A program made the position numbers and the translations under genes. A DNA stretch of 39,875 bases from Paralcaligenes ureilyticus. Lineage in GTDB: Bacteria > Pseudomonadota > Gammaproteobacteria > Burkholderiales > Burkholderiaceae_B. Under the pieces are notes generated by a model. The model worked only from the letters and a program-made list of their open reading frames with translations, made no database searches and was not told the origin of the DNA. Location of the stretch: positions 1 through 39,875 of the forward strand of contig NZ_SMAJ01000024.1 of NCBI RefSeq assembly GCF_004346225.1, in the 5' to 3' direction. Shown here one piece after another: positions 28,790-39,727 of the stretch. Position 1 is the first letter of the stretch; each line of letters opens with the position of its first letter.

Positions 28790-30861
28790 CGGCGCCTCGC
28801 GTCGCGCGAATCGGTCAGCGTCAAGGGAGCATCAGGGCCGTGACGCATGTCGGGCAACGCGGAATCAGCCGGACCCTCATCTTCGTCTGGACGATCCTCG
28901 GGCGGCACAACAGCGTCGGGCGACTCCTCCGATGAAGCTCCGGCTGCTCCGCTCGGTGCATGAGGCAGATCATCCTTGAGCGATGCAGGAACGGTGACGT
29001 AATTCTCATTTTCGTGACGATCGGGCGACAGCCAGTAATCGAACACCTGACGCGCAATGGGCGCAGCAACCGACGCACCCCACCCTCCGTTTTCAACGAT
29101 CAGGGCCACCGCAATGCGCGGATCTTCCGCCGGCGCATAGGCCATGAACAAGGCATGGTCACGCAAACGCTCGTTGACTGAACCTGCATGATATTTGGCC
29201 CCCTTCAGGCTGTATAGCTGGGCCGTGCCGGTCTTGCCGGCCGCCTGATATTTGGCGCCGATAAACGCCCGGCGCGCGGTGCCGTACCGAATGACATCGA
29301 CCAGGGCGTCTTTCACCACTTTAAGGTTTTCCGGCTTCAAAGGGATGGTATAGGAAGGCTTGGTCACAATCGGAGTCGACTTGCCGGTCTGTGGATTTTC
29401 GACCAGGCTCACCAAGTGCGGCTTCATATACACGCCATTATTGGCCAGCACCGAAGTAGCCTGTGCCAACTGCAGTATGGTAAACGCGTTATAGCCCTGG
29501 CCGACCGCGACCGAAACCGACTCGCCTGTAAACCAGTGCTGCTGCGAAGGTTTCTTGAACGCATGGCGCTTCCATTCCGTAGAGGGAAGCACGCCGCGCC
29601 GCTCGCCGTCCAGGTCTATGCCCGTCAATTGGCCGAAGCCGAACTGCTTGGTGAAATCGTGCAGCGCATCGACGCCGATTACCGGCCCAAGCGAAAAGAA
29701 ATAAGTATCGGAAGACACCACCAGGGCGCGATGCATATCGGTCGGCCCGAACACAGCACCCGCCGCATTGCGGTATTTCTGCCCGGCAAACTCGAAATAC
29801 CCCGGATCGGGAATAATCTGCGTCGCGCTGCGCTTGCCCAGCTCGAGAGCGGCAAGCGCGACAAAGGGCTTGTAGGTCGAACCAATAGGATAGGTGCCGT
29901 AAAGCGCGCGATCGACCAGCGGATGGTCGGGCGAATCGTTCAGGCGGCGCCAGTTTTCCACATCGATGCCATCGATGAACAGATTAGGATCAAATGATGG
30001 AGACGAGACAAACGCCAGAACATCGCCGGTTTTGGGGTCGATCGCAACCAGCGCGCCGCGTTTACCCTCAAACAGTTTTTCGGCCTCTTTCTGCAGACCA
30101 ATATCCAGCGACAAGACCAGATTCGACCCCGGCACCGGATCGACGCGGCGCAACACCCTCACGGGCCGCCCGCCCGCCGTCACTTCGACCTCTTCAAGGC
30201 CGGTGTGGCCATGGAGCGCATCTTCCCAGGTTTTTTCAATACCTTTTTTGCCAATGACATCAGTGCCGCGATAATTGCCCGCGCGCCCTTCATCATCGAG
30301 CTTGGCCAGATCGGACTCGGAGATGCGCCCAACAAACCCCAGCACATGGGCAGCCGACGCCCCTTGCGGGTATTCACGCACCCAGCGCGCCCGCAGGGAA
30401 ACGCCCGGGAATTCGTAGGCATGCGCTGAAAACCAGGCCGCTTCGGTATCATTGAGATTATTGCGCAACAACACATGGGCATAGCGCCCCGTTTGCCCCA
30501 TCCGCTGCTTGAAACGGCGCCGATCAAGCGGGCTGATATAAACCAGCTGCCCCAACTCATCGAGCATTTTTTTCATGTCCGCAACGTGGGCCGGCACCAC
30601 ATCCAGGGTGTAATCGCGATAGTTGCGCGCCAGTACGACTCCACGGCGATCGACGATTTCGCCGCGGCGCGGCGGTATGGGCACCACCGCTATACGATTC
30701 TGGTTGGCGCGGGCAGCCAGACCCTCATAGCGATCCACCTGCAGGAACCATAGGCGGCCAAGCAGGCCGCCAAAACACAGCAACGCAAAAATACCCGCAA
30801 CCCAAATCCGAAAGACTATGCGCCGTTTCTGCAGATGCGACGTTTTTTTGAACTCGAACAT
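28786..30861 (-). CDS. mrdA: penicillin-binding protein 2 (transpeptidase)
   Basis: A 691-residue class B PBP that cross-links side-wall peptidoglycan with RodA. It has an N-terminal membrane anchor (about 17-42), a dimerisation domain, and transpeptidase motifs S328-x-x-K331 (STYK), SSD (383-385) and KTG (543-545). After the domain, a tail from about 625 is unusually long, acidic and rich in proline and serine (many E/D), without known function. It starts 24 nt after mreD. Confidence 0.96.
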   Translation of the reverse strand: MFEFKKTSHLQKRRIVFRIWVAGIFALLCFGGLLGRLWFLQVDRYEGLAARANQNRIAVVPIPPRRGEIVDRRGVVLARNYRDYTLDVVPAHVADMKKMLDELGQLVYISPLDRRRFKQRMGQTGRYAHVLLRNNLNDTEAAWFSAHAYEFPGVSLRARWVREYPQGASAAHVLGFVGRISESDLAKLDDEGRAGNYRGTDVIGKKGIEKTWEDALHGHTGLEEVEVTAGGRPVRVLRRVDPVPGSNLVLSLDIGLQKEAEKLFEGKRGALVAIDPKTGDVLAFVSSPSFDPNLFIDGIDVENWRRLNDSPDHPLVDRALYGTYPIGSTYKPFVALAALELGKRSATQIIPDPGYFEFAGQKYRNAAGAVFGPTDMHRALVVSSDTYFFSLGPVIGVDALHDFTKQFGFGQLTGIDLDGERRGVLPSTEWKRHAFKKPSQQHWFTGESVSVAVGQGYNAFTILQLAQATSVLANNGVYMKPHLVSLVENPQTGKSTPIVTKPSYTIPLKPENLKVVKDALVDVIRYGTARRAFIGAKYQAAGKTGTAQLYSLKGAKYHAGSVNERLRDHALFMAYAPAEDPRIAVALIVENGGWGASVAAPIARQVFDYWLSPDRHENENYVTVPASLKDDLPHAPSGAAGASSEESPDAVVPPEDRPDEDEGPADSALPDMRHGPDAPLTLTDSRDARRR

Positions 30862-30885
30862 AAAATGGCCTGTGCCTCTCGCCGA

Positions 30886-31470
30886 CTACGCTGAGCCGGG
30901 GTCGGTTTCATTCAGACGCCGTTGCGGCATATGCAGGAGCGCATCGGCTACAGGCCAAAGTGCCACCGTAAACAAAGCCGACCAAAGCCACTGCCAGCCC
31001 GCCCATTCGCCAGCCAGCCACGCATGAATAATACGCGATGCCGCCTCGGACAAGACAAAGACAGGCAGCAGATGTATGGCCTGTATGACCGCACCGAAAC
31101 GCTGCAACCGGCGCGCCAGGATAATCGTGCCGTAGGCAACCAAGGTATAGGCAAGCGCCTTCTCGCCGAGCAAACCGGCATCGTGCACGTCCATAAACAG
31201 GCCGAATATGAACGCCGTCAACATCGACACTCTTTGCGGCTCGTTCAGACACCAGAAAGCGATCACCAGCAAAAGTATATCGGGCGCAGGCTGCCACAGG
31301 CGCCATGGCAAAAAAGAGATCAACCACACCAGCAGCACCGTCGTCCATACGAACACGGGATGTGCAGCTTGTTTGAACGGCGCCGAATCAACAGGTTGCA
31401 GGGAACTCAATAAAGAAGTACGCCCGTGAACCCCTGTTCGCACCGCCTTAGTGTCCGGCTTGCGAACCAT
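30886..31470 (-). CDS. mreD: rod-shape-determining protein MreD
   Basis: A 194-residue integral membrane protein with about five or six hydrophobic segments after a charged N-terminus, linking MreB and MreC to the wall synthases. The start at 31470 has GGAGG 9 nt upstream and lies 23 nt inside the 3' end of mreC; a farther in-frame start at 31515 would overlap more and lacks such a site. Confidence 0.9.
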   Translation of the reverse strand: MVRKPDTKAVRTGVHGRTSLLSSLQPVDSAPFKQAAHPVFVWTTVLLVWLISFLPWRLWQPAPDILLLVIAFWCLNEPQRVSMLTAFIFGLFMDVHDAGLLGEKALAYTLVAYGTIILARRLQRFGAVIQAIHLLPVFVLSEAASRIIHAWLAGEWAGWQWLWSALFTVALWPVADALLHMPQRRLNETDPGSA

Positions 31471-32338
31471 TGGATTGAGCCTCCGGGTGAACTTCTGGCT
31501 TGGAAACATCGACACGCAACACCAGGAAATGGCGATAACGTTCGGGATGAGAAAGAGGACTTGCTATGGCTCGCGCAAACCCGGTGGCGGAATCGCGTTC
31601 TACCGAGTCGATTTTGGCGACCGACAAGCCGGCCGGAAACAAGCCGCCAATACCACTGGTGATCAGCGTATCGCCGCGTTTGATGTCCGCATTGGCTGTG
31701 AGATAGCGCACTTCGACCTTGCCGCTCAGGCTACCGCCAAAAACAATCAGGCGCAGGCCATTGCGCAGGACCTGCACGGGAATGGACACCTTGTCGTCGG
31801 TCAGCAGCGCCGCCTCGGACGTAAAGGGCGTAACACGCACCACCTGTCCAACCACGCCGCCCTCGTCGATCACTGGCATTCCGGCGCGGATTCCGTCGGA
31901 AGTGCCTTTATTGAAAATAAGATGATGCGTAAACGCATTGGGTGGTTCATATAGCACTTCGACGGCCACCGAGGGCTGCGAGACCGTATCGGCTACATTC
32001 AGCAAGCGGCGCAATTGCTCGTTTTCGGCCGACATCTGGGCCGCATGGGTCGCGATCTGCGCCAGCTCGATGCGCTGTCTTTGTAAAGCTTCCTTTTCTG
32101 TACGCGCCAAGGCGGCCGCATCGACCCAGTTGTTGAAGGTTTCTACGGCGTCCCGAGGCGCCAGCACCAGACGCTGAAAAGGATACAGGACAACGGATAT
32201 CGCCTGACGAGCCGGGTCCAGTACGCGCCAGCGCGCATCGACGATCAGTAGAGACAAAGCCAGTACAACCAGAACAAAGAGCCGGAACTCGGCGGTCGGT
32301 CCATGCCTGAACAGCGTGAGTGTCCGATTTTCTTGCAT
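31448..32338 (-). CDS. mreC: rod-shape-determining protein MreC
   Basis: A 296-residue protein with one N-terminal membrane segment (about 18-36), a coiled-coil (about 60-100, ALARTEKEALQRQRIELAQ) and a periplasmic beta-rich domain (about 110-280), the usual MreC plan. ATG at 32338 gives the conserved N-terminus (LTLFRHGPTAEFRL). A GTG at 32371 would add 11 residues but is only 1 nt from its AGGAG. Confidence 0.93.
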   Translation of the reverse strand: MQENRTLTLFRHGPTAEFRLFVLVVLALSLLIVDARWRVLDPARQAISVVLYPFQRLVLAPRDAVETFNNWVDAAALARTEKEALQRQRIELAQIATHAAQMSAENEQLRRLLNVADTVSQPSVAVEVLYEPPNAFTHHLIFNKGTSDGIRAGMPVIDEGGVVGQVVRVTPFTSEAALLTDDKVSIPVQVLRNGLRLIVFGGSLSGKVEVRYLTANADIKRGDTLITSGIGGLFPAGLSVAKIDSVERDSATGFARAIASPLSHPERYRHFLVLRVDVSKPEVHPEAQSNGSQAGH

Positions 32339-32401
32339 GACTTCGTACTTGCGCCTTAATCTGCTCGGCACACTCCTGGGGGTATCCGAACCAGAACTGA
32401 A

Positions 32402-33451
<1,050 letters not shown>

Positions 33452-33561
33452 TCAGCTAAATCAAAATTGAGGGGGAATTCGTTGACCGGCGCGAGCCATT
33501 TCCGTGCACCCGGCGGGGCCACAAAAGACGCGCAGAAAACTGGCTAACGATTAAACCGACA

Positions 33562-33589
33562 ATGATAACTTATAATTTACCTTTGTTAA
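33562..33589 (-). promoter_or_regulatory. promoter of the mre-mrd operon
   Basis: Read leftward, TTAACA (33584-33589) and TATCAT (33562-33567) are 16 nt apart, each one base from consensus. Transcription would begin near 33555 with a leader of about 110 nt before mreB. The 261-bp gap up to gatC holds no gene. Confidence 0.6.
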
Positions 33590-33706
33590 GGGCCAATAAG
33601 CCATCCGTTAACTTTTGTAACGCGGTGGTCTTGCGCCTAAATTTGCCTGCCATGCAGCCTGAAATGGGTGCCGACAGGCCCTACACTCACAAATCAAGAC
33701 ACTGAC

Positions 33707-34015
33707 ATGGCTATTACCGACCAGGACGTGGCGCGCATCGCGCGGCTCGCCCGTATCGAACTTTCTGATCAGGCCAGCCATCGCGCGATTACCGAACTCA
33801 ACGGCATTATGGGGTTGATCGAACAGTTGCAGGCGGTCGACACCCACGGTATCGAGCCCATGGCGCACCCCCTGTCGGCGCACCAGGACATTGCGCTGCG
33901 CCTGCGGCCCGATGCGGCCGCACCCACCCACTCGCTGGCCGAACGCCAGGCCCTGATGGCCAACTCCCCGGCCGAAGTCGATGGCTTGTTCGTCGTTCCC
34001 ACGGTCATCGAGTAA
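33707..34015 (+). CDS. gatC: Asp-tRNA(Asn)/Glu-tRNA(Gln) amidotransferase subunit C
   Basis: A 102-residue GatC that stabilises the GatAB amidotransferase. It begins MAITDQDVARIARLARIELSD, the family signature, with NGIMGLIEQLQAVDT and the EVDGLFVVPTVIE ending. ATG 33707 was chosen because homology starts there; 33668 is also in frame. gatA follows after 3 nt. Confidence 0.96.
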   Translation: MAITDQDVARIARLARIELSDQASHRAITELNGIMGLIEQLQAVDTHGIEPMAHPLSAHQDIALRLRPDAAAPTHSLAERQALMANSPAEVDGLFVVPTVIE

Positions 34016-34018
34016 CTT

Positions 34019-35545
34019 ATGCCCAAGACAAACCCACTACACACCCAATTCGACAGCATCGAAGCCCTGCGCGCGGCTCTGCAGGCCCGCGAGGTCACGG
34101 CTATCGATCTGGCCAACAGCGCCCTGGCGGCGGCCCAGGCCAGCTCGCTGAACGCCTTCCTGCATATCGACCCCGAACTCACGCTCGGCCAAGCCCGCGC
34201 CGCCGACGCGATGCTGGCTGCGGGCAACGCCCCACCGCTTTGCGGCATACCGATAGCGCACAAAGATGTCTTTGTCACTCAGGGCTGGCGCACCACCGCC
34301 GCCAGCAAAATGCTGGCCGATTACACCAGCCCCTACGATGCCGCGGTGGTTCACCGCCTGATGCAGGCCGGCGCGGTATCGATAGGCAAGCTCAATTGCG
34401 ACGAGTTCGCCATGGGCTCGGGCAATGAAAACTCGGCCTTCGGGCCGGTAAAAAATCCCTGGAACCCCAATTTCGTGCCTGGCGGGTCGTCGGGCGGCTC
34501 GGCGGCGGCGGTCGCCGCTGGCCTCGTAGCCGCCGCTACCGGCACCGATACCGGCGGCTCGGTGCGCCAACCGGCCGCTTTATGCGGCGTGAGCGGCATA
34601 AAGCCCACCTACGGCACGGTCTCGCGCTTTGGCATGGTGGCGTTCGGCTCCAGCCTCGATCAGGCAGGCCCCATCGCACGTCACGCCAAAGACCTGCTCG
34701 AATTGCTCGATGTCATGAGCGGCTTCGATGAGCGCGACTCCACCAGTCTGGAAACCTGCGACGGCGTAGCCAACGCATCGGGACGCATACGCGCCGACTT
34801 CAACACGGCGCTACAGCAGCAAACCACAAGCCTTCCTCTTGCAGGGTTGCGCATAGGCGTGCCCAAGGAATTTTTCAACGCCGGGCTGGCCAGCGACGTA
34901 GCCCAGGCGATTGAAGCCGCGCTGCAGGTATTCGAATCGCTCGGTGCCAAACGCGTGACCATTTCGCTGCCGCGCACCGAGCTGTCGATTCCCGCCTATT
35001 ACGTGATCGCCCCCGCCGAAGCGTCGAGCAACCTGCAGCGCTACGATGGCGTGCGCTACGGCCACCGCGCGGCGCAATACGGCGACTTGGCCGAAATGAC
35101 CAGCCGCTCGCGCAGCGAAGGCTTCGGTCCCGAGGTGCTGCGCCGCATCATGGTAGGCACCTATGTGCTATCGCACGGCTATTACGATGCGTACTATCTG
35201 CAAGCACAGCGCGTGCGCCGCATGATCGCCAACGATTTCCAATCGGCCTTCGCCGAGCACTGCGACGTCATCATGGGCCCGGTCACGCCAACGGTGGCCA
35301 AACCCATAGGCGTGAACCGCGACAATCCGACCGCCGACTGGCTGGCCGATATCTATACCCTGGGCATCAGCCTGGCAGGTTTGCCGGCCATGTCGATCCC
35401 CTGCGGCCTGGGCGGCACTGCGCGCGACCTGCCCATAGGGCTGCAAATTATCGGCAACTATTTCAGCGAAGGCCAGCTGCTGGCCATCGCCGACCGCTTT
35501 CAGCAGACAACCGACTGGCATCAACGCAAACCGGGACAGCAATAA
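34019..35545 (+). CDS. gatA: Asp-tRNA(Asn)/Glu-tRNA(Gln) amidotransferase subunit A
   Basis: A 508-residue amidase that releases ammonia from glutamine for tRNA-bound transamidation. The catalytic triad is Lys82 (AHKDVF), cis-Ser157 in [11 protein letters not shown], and nucleophile Ser181 in [11 protein letters not shown], the standard amidase signature. Its TAA overlaps the gatB ATG (TAATG), so the two are translationally coupled. Confidence 0.98.
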   Translation: MPKTNPLHTQFDSIEALRAALQAREVTAIDLANSALAAAQASSLNAFLHIDPELTLGQARAADAMLAAGNAPPLCGIPIAHKDVFVTQGWRTTAASKMLADYTSPYDAAVVHRLMQAGAVSIGKLNCDEFAMGSGNENSAFGPVKNPWNPNFVPGGSSGGSAAAVAAGLVAAATGTDTGGSVRQPAALCGVSGIKPTYGTVSRFGMVAFGSSLDQAGPIARHAKDLLELLDVMSGFDERDSTSLETCDGVANASGRIRADFNTALQQQTTSLPLAGLRIGVPKEFFNAGLASDVAQAIEAALQVFESLGAKRVTISLPRTELSIPAYYVIAPAEASSNLQRYDGVRYGHRAAQYGDLAEMTSRSRSEGFGPEVLRRIMVGTYVLSHGYYDAYYLQAQRVRRMIANDFQSAFAEHCDVIMGPVTPTVAKPIGVNRDNPTADWLADIYTLGISLAGLPAMSIPCGLGGTARDLPIGLQIIGNYFSEGQLLAIADRFQQTTDWHQRKPGQQ

Positions 35546-36999
35546 TGGAATGGGAAATCGTCATCGGGCTGGAAACGCACACTCAGCTCTCCACCGAATC
35601 GAAAATTTTCTCCAACAGCAGCACGCGATTCGGCTCGGCGCCCAACACGCAAGCCAACGAGGTCGACATGGCCCTGCCCGGCAGCCTGCCGGTCCTGAAT
35701 CGCGGCGCCGTCGAACGCGCGATCCAGTTCGGGCTGGCCGTGGGTGCCCAAATCGCCCCGCGCTCAATCTTTGCGCGCAAAAACTACTTTTACCCCGACC
35801 TGCCCAAAAACTATCAGATCAGCCAATACGAGATTCCCGTAGTACTGGGCGGCTCGCTTAGCTTTTTCGTGGGTGATCAGGAAAAAACCATCAACCTGAC
35901 CCGGGCTCATCTTGAAGAAGACGCCGGCAAGTCGCTGCACGAAAACTTCACCGGCCCGCACGGCGAATCGTCCACAGGGATCGATCTGAATCGGGCCGGC
36001 ACGCCGCTACTGGAAATCGTGACCGAGCCGGAAATGCGCTCGGCCGCCGAAGCGGTGGCCTATGCGCGCACGCTGCACGGCCTGGTTGTCTGGCTGGGGA
36101 TTAGCGACGGCAATATGCAAGAGGGTTCGTTTCGCTGCGACGCCAACGTATCGGTACGCCCCAAGGGCCAAGCCGAATTCGGCACCCGCTGCGAAATCAA
36201 GAACCTCAACTCCTTTCGTTTCATGGAGCTGGCCATACAGTACGAAGTCCGGCGGCAAATCGAACTGATTGAAGACGGCGGCCGCGTGCGTCAGGAAACG
36301 CGGCTGTACGACTCCGACAAAAACGAAACGCGCACCATGCGCAGCAAGGAAGATGCCGACGATTACCGCTACTTCCCCGACCCCGACCTGCCGCCACTGA
36401 TTATCGGTGCGGACTGGATCGAAAAGGTCCGCTCGGCCATGCCCGAGCTGCCGACGCACAAACGAGCCCGTTTTGTGCAGGAATTCGGCCTGACCCACTA
36501 CGATGCCGCGCAACTGACGATGGATCGCGCCATAGCCACCTACTTCGAAGAGGTCTGCTCCAGGCTGCCTGCGAGCCAGGCCAAGCAGGCCGCCAATTGG
36601 GTCATGGGAGAACTTTCCGCGGCGCTCAACCGGGACGAGATAACACTCGCACACAGCCCCGTTACCCCCGCCGCGCTGGCGGGCATGATCGCCCGCATCG
36701 TCGACGGAACCATCTCGAACAATATGGCGCGCGATGTATTCTCCGCCATGTGGAAGGGCGAGCAAAAAGGCGACCCCGATGCCATCATCGAAGCACGCGG
36801 CCTGCGTCAAATCAACGACAGCGGCGCCATAGGCGCGATGATCGACACCGTACTGGCCGCGCACCCGGCCATTGTCGAAGAGTTCAGGGCCGGCAAGCAA
36901 AAAGCCTTCAATTCACTGGTGGGTCAAGTCATGAAAGCCGCAAAAGGCCGCGCCAATCCGCAGCAAGTCAACGACCTGTTAAAAGAGAAGCTCGGTTAG
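35545..36999 (+). CDS. gatB: Asp-tRNA(Asn)/Glu-tRNA(Gln) amidotransferase subunit B
   Basis: A 484-residue kinase/transferase subunit that activates Asp-tRNA(Asn) or Glu-tRNA(Gln) with ATP and adds the ammonia delivered by GatA. It opens [12 protein letters not shown], with [15 protein letters not shown] and the [18 protein letters not shown] segment; the C-terminal part is the YqeY-like tail. The gatCAB unit suggests that this organism makes Asn-tRNA and/or Gln-tRNA indirectly. Confidence 0.98.
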   Translation: MEWEIVIGLETHTQLSTESKIFSNSSTRFGSAPNTQANEVDMALPGSLPVLNRGAVERAIQFGLAVGAQIAPRSIFARKNYFYPDLPKNYQISQYEIPVVLGGSLSFFVGDQEKTINLTRAHLEEDAGKSLHENFTGPHGESSTGIDLNRAGTPLLEIVTEPEMRSAAEAVAYARTLHGLVVWLGISDGNMQEGSFRCDANVSVRPKGQAEFGTRCEIKNLNSFRFMELAIQYEVRRQIELIEDGGRVRQETRLYDSDKNETRTMRSKEDADDYRYFPDPDLPPLIIGADWIEKVRSAMPELPTHKRARFVQEFGLTHYDAAQLTMDRAIATYFEEVCSRLPASQAKQAANWVMGELSAALNRDEITLAHSPVTPAALAGMIARIVDGTISNNMARDVFSAMWKGEQKGDPDAIIEARGLRQINDSGAIGAMIDTVLAAHPAIVEEFRAGKQKAFNSLVGQVMKAAKGRANPQQVNDLLKEKLG

Positions 37000-37037
37000 G
37001 ATTCCGAATCGGCGCGAAAACCAAGCGAAAATGTAAA

Positions 37038-37171
37038 TGTAGCGGCAGCCCTTGTGGCTGCCATCGGCGTTTATAAACACCGCCTCGGTTATCAACGATT
37101 TTGCCACCCACAAGAGGTGGCGCTACATGATCACGGGTAGGTGTTTGTAGCGGCACCCCTTGTGGGTGCCA
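37038..37171. repeat. three REP-like hairpins in alternating orientation
   Basis: Units at 37038-37063 (plus; stem GGCAGCC), 37102-37127 (minus; stem GCCACCT/GGGTGGC, one T-G wobble) and 37146-37171 (plus; stem GGCACCC) fill most of the 220-bp gap between the convergent ends of gatB and the dioxygenase gene. Each has a TGTAGC foot and CTTGT loop. All three stem types occur side by side. Confidence 0.9.
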
Positions 37172-37219
37172 TAACACCGTGCGAAGCCGGCAAAGCACAC
37201 CGCTAATTTCGAAACGAAA

Positions 37220-38017
37220 TCACCCAAACCTGAAACTGGACGCCGTAATAGAACCAAACGCACGGGTCTCATGATAAACGCAGGTAGCTGCCTCGGTTTC
37301 GGCCGCGCCCACCGCCACCATCAGCGGAATCAGATGGTCTTCGCGGGGGTGCGCCAGGCGCGCCGCCGGCGCCGACGACCAGTTTTGCAGATGCCCAACG
37401 CGCTGCTCCAAAGACCCTTGCACCAGCACCTGCTGGAGCCAATCATCGAATTGCGCCGATGGACGGGCGCCGCCCGGGCCCATATTGCGCAGATTGTGAT
37501 AGCTCAATCCGCTGCCCAAAATCAGCACGTCTTCGTCGCGCAACGGCGCCAGCGCTCGGCCCAGCGCCACATGAAGAGCGGGATCGTAGCCCGCGTCGAT
37601 CGACAGTTGCACGACGGGAACGTCGGCATCAGGGTACATCACCACCAGCGGCGCAAACGCGCCATGATCGAAACCGCGCTCGCGGTCAATCTCCACAGGC
37701 AAGCTTGCCGCCCGCAGCAAATCCGCCACCCGGTCGGCCAAGGCCGGCATGCCCGCGGCAGAATAATGAACCTGATAGGTATGCGCCGGAAAGCCGTAAT
37801 AATCGTAGACCATAGGCGGATGGGGGTGCCCCATCACAGTGAATGTGCCTGGGGTCTCCCAATGCGCCGATACCATCAATACGGCCGTGGGGTGCCTGGG
37901 CAACTGCGCAGGAATCTCGCGCAAGCTGGCCGCCAGCAGCGCATTGCTCTCCTGCGCCTCGGGCATATAAGGCCAAGGGCCGCCGCCATGCGAAATAAAA
38001 TACACCGGCATTTTCAT
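37220..38017 (-). CDS. DODA-type extradiol aromatic ring-opening dioxygenase (YgiD-like)
   Basis: A 265-residue protein of the LigB/4,5-DOPA-dioxygenase superfamily. Candidate metal-binding histidines lie in ISHGGGPW (8-15), SAHWET, DHGAFAPL and HPREDHLIPL. Family members open catechol-type rings using iron(II) or zinc; E. coli YgiD is one with DOPA activity. The natural substrate here is not evident; no aromatic pathway genes are adjacent. An in-frame ATG two codons on is an alternative start. It lies between REP clusters and is probably transcribed alone. Confidence 0.9.
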   Translation of the reverse strand: MKMPVYFISHGGGPWPYMPEAQESNALLAASLREIPAQLPRHPTAVLMVSAHWETPGTFTVMGHPHPPMVYDYYGFPAHTYQVHYSAAGMPALADRVADLLRAASLPVEIDRERGFDHGAFAPLVVMYPDADVPVVQLSIDAGYDPALHVALGRALAPLRDEDVLILGSGLSYHNLRNMGPGGARPSAQFDDWLQQVLVQGSLEQRVGHLQNWSSAPAARLAHPREDHLIPLMVAVGAAETEAATCVYHETRAFGSITASSFRFG

Positions 38018-38102
38018 AGGAATTCACCTGGCGGTCATATTGAACTGACCCCATCAAATGGAACATTTAAAACGGTATCTGCAAAAACATATCCGCAGCA
38101 GG

Positions 38103-38189
38103 TGTAGCGGCAGCCCTTGTGGCTGCCATTTATCAATAAACCGGATGCAGGTTATTGCATCGATGACAGGCACAAGGCCTGTCACTACA
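38103..38189. repeat. REP-like hairpin plus divergent relative
   Basis: A standard unit at 38103-38128 (plus; stem GGCAGCC) faces a variant at 38164-38189 (minus; TGTAGT foot, stem GACAGGC/GCCTGTC). In the variant four stem positions on each side differ yet pairing is complete and the CTTGT loop is unchanged. They lie between the dioxygenase and DoxX genes. Confidence 0.82.
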
Positions 38190-38219
38190 AAATTCACTAG
38201 CACATTTCGTAGCTGAAAA

Positions 38220-38627
38220 TCACCACCTAGCGCCGCGCAACCGGTCAATGCTGCACGCCCCGCCACCGGCCACCGCCAGGAACAGGAATATAAAACAATA
38301 CAACACCGCAGCCTCGCCGCCGTTCATGAACGGAAACAAAGGATTGCCTCGGCTGGCATGAGCCATAAAATAAGCGACCGCCATTTCGCCCGACATGATA
38401 ATGGCGGCAACACGGGTAAACAGACCAATCAACAACAACCCGCCAAACACCAGCTCTATTACGCCGGCCAGGCCGATCAGAGAAAAAAGCTGCAAATTAT
38501 CATAGCCGGCGACATGCGGAACATGCAGAAGCTTTGCGGCGCCATGCAACATAAACGCATAAGCGCTGACCACGCGAAGGGCCGCTTGCGCGTACGAAGA
38601 CCACATCTGGCAATTGCCTTTTGACAT
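38220..38627 (-). CDS. DoxX-family membrane protein
   Basis: A 135-residue protein with four hydrophobic segments (about 10-30, 45-70, 72-95 and 105-125) and the family pattern FMLHGAAKLL, LIGLAGVIELVFGGLLLIGLFTR and NGGEAAVLYCFIFL. DoxX/YqjF-type proteins are small inner-membrane proteins often linked with redox stress; their biochemical role is poorly defined. ATG at 38627 lies 6 nt from GGGGA; an in-frame ATG at 38633 touches it. No partner gene is adjacent. Confidence 0.88.
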   Translation of the reverse strand: MSKGNCQMWSSYAQAALRVVSAYAFMLHGAAKLLHVPHVAGYDNLQLFSLIGLAGVIELVFGGLLLIGLFTRVAAIIMSGEMAVAYFMAHASRGNPLFPFMNGGEAAVLYCFIFLFLAVAGGGACSIDRLRGARW

Positions 38628-38848
38628 ACTCATTCCCCACAAAAAGATGATAAAAATCCGTCACGCGCCAGGGCTCGCTGCAACCCTACGCGCAAAACGT
38701 CGCAATGGATCCGGATCCCCCCGACCACATTGCGCGAAGTGTACGAGAATCTGTTTAATAAATATACTCCCGAGGCAAAATTGCGGGCAGCGCACGGCAT
38801 GTGTGGTCAGAATCACCGATAATGATACTTTTAACCCCAAATCCAACC

Positions 38849-39526
38849 ATGGCTGATTCCACTCAGAACCGCAGCGACTTTGTGCGCTTTTCTTTAGAGC
38901 AAGGCGTTTTGCGTTTCGGGCAATTCAAGGTCAAATCCGGGCGCCTCAGTCCGTATTTCTTTAATGCCGGCCTGTTCAACACCGGATTGTCGATAGGCCG
39001 CCTGGCCAAATTCTATGCACAAGCCCTGATCGATTCCGGCCTGAAATTCGACATGCTGTTCGGCCCTGCATACAAAGGCATACCCCTATCCACCGCCACC
39101 GCCGTCGCGCTGACCGGGCATCCGGCCATGGCCGGCCAGGATGTCCCATTTGCCTTCAACCGCAAAGAAGTCAAAGACCACGGCGAAGGTGGCGTGCTGG
39201 TGGGTGCCCCCCTGCAGGGCCGCGTCATCATCATCGATGACGTCATCACCGCCGGTACATCGGTGCGTGAATCCGTCAACATTATTCGCCAATCGGGAGC
39301 CGAACCTGCCGCCGTATTGATCGCCCTGGACCGCATGGAGCGCGCCGGCGCCGACGACGCCCTCTCCCCTCATTCCGCCGTACAGGATGTCAGCAATACC
39401 TATGGCATTCCCGTGGTCAGCATCGCTTCGCTGGGCGATATCATGGGGCTGCTGGACCACGATCCCGAATTGGCCGAGCACCGCGCCGCCGTGGCCGCAT
39501 ATCGCTCACGATACGGGGTATCGTAG
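38849..39526 (+). CDS. pyrE: orotate phosphoribosyltransferase
   Basis: A 225-residue PyrE joining orotate and PRPP to form orotidine 5'-phosphate in pyrimidine synthesis. The PRPP-binding motif [13 protein letters not shown] lies at 126-138, and [10 protein letters not shown] and the lysine-rich [13 protein letters not shown] loop contact substrate. ATG 38849 fits homology; an in-frame start at 38801 would add 16 unrelated residues. It stands alone, with a 222-bp upstream gap and REP units behind. Confidence 0.96.
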   Translation: MADSTQNRSDFVRFSLEQGVLRFGQFKVKSGRLSPYFFNAGLFNTGLSIGRLAKFYAQALIDSGLKFDMLFGPAYKGIPLSTATAVALTGHPAMAGQDVPFAFNRKEVKDHGEGGVLVGAPLQGRVIIIDDVITAGTSVRESVNIIRQSGAEPAAVLIALDRMERAGADDALSPHSAVQDVSNTYGIPVVSIASLGDIMGLLDHDPELAEHRAAVAAYRSRYGVS

Positions 39527-39541
39527 TATCGCAGCGGTTGG

Positions 39542-39694
39542 TGGCACCCACAAGGGGTGCCGCTACAAAACGGGGCGTCGCTACAACTACGCACCCGCCT
39601 TTCATGTAGCGGCAGCCCTTGTGGCTGCCAAAACCGTCGATAACCGAGGCTGTAGTTATAAAACGCCATGCCACCCACAAGGGGTGGCGCTACA
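39542..39694. repeat. three REP-like hairpins in alternating orientation after pyrE
   Basis: Units at 39542-39567 (minus; stem GGCACCC), 39605-39630 (plus; stem GGCAGCC) and 39669-39694 (minus; stem GCCACCC) follow the pyrE stop by 15 nt. The last one precedes the second long palindromic element, as at 27237, so the REP/palindrome order is the same in both places. Confidence 0.88.
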
Positions 39695-39727
39695 TGGGCG
39701 ACGATTGCGCCAATATTCACCAATCGA

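Noticed and set aside
37038-37171. CRISPR-like array of short repeats
   Set aside because: Units alternate in orientation, spacing is irregular, spacers are not of uniform length, and no cas genes are present.
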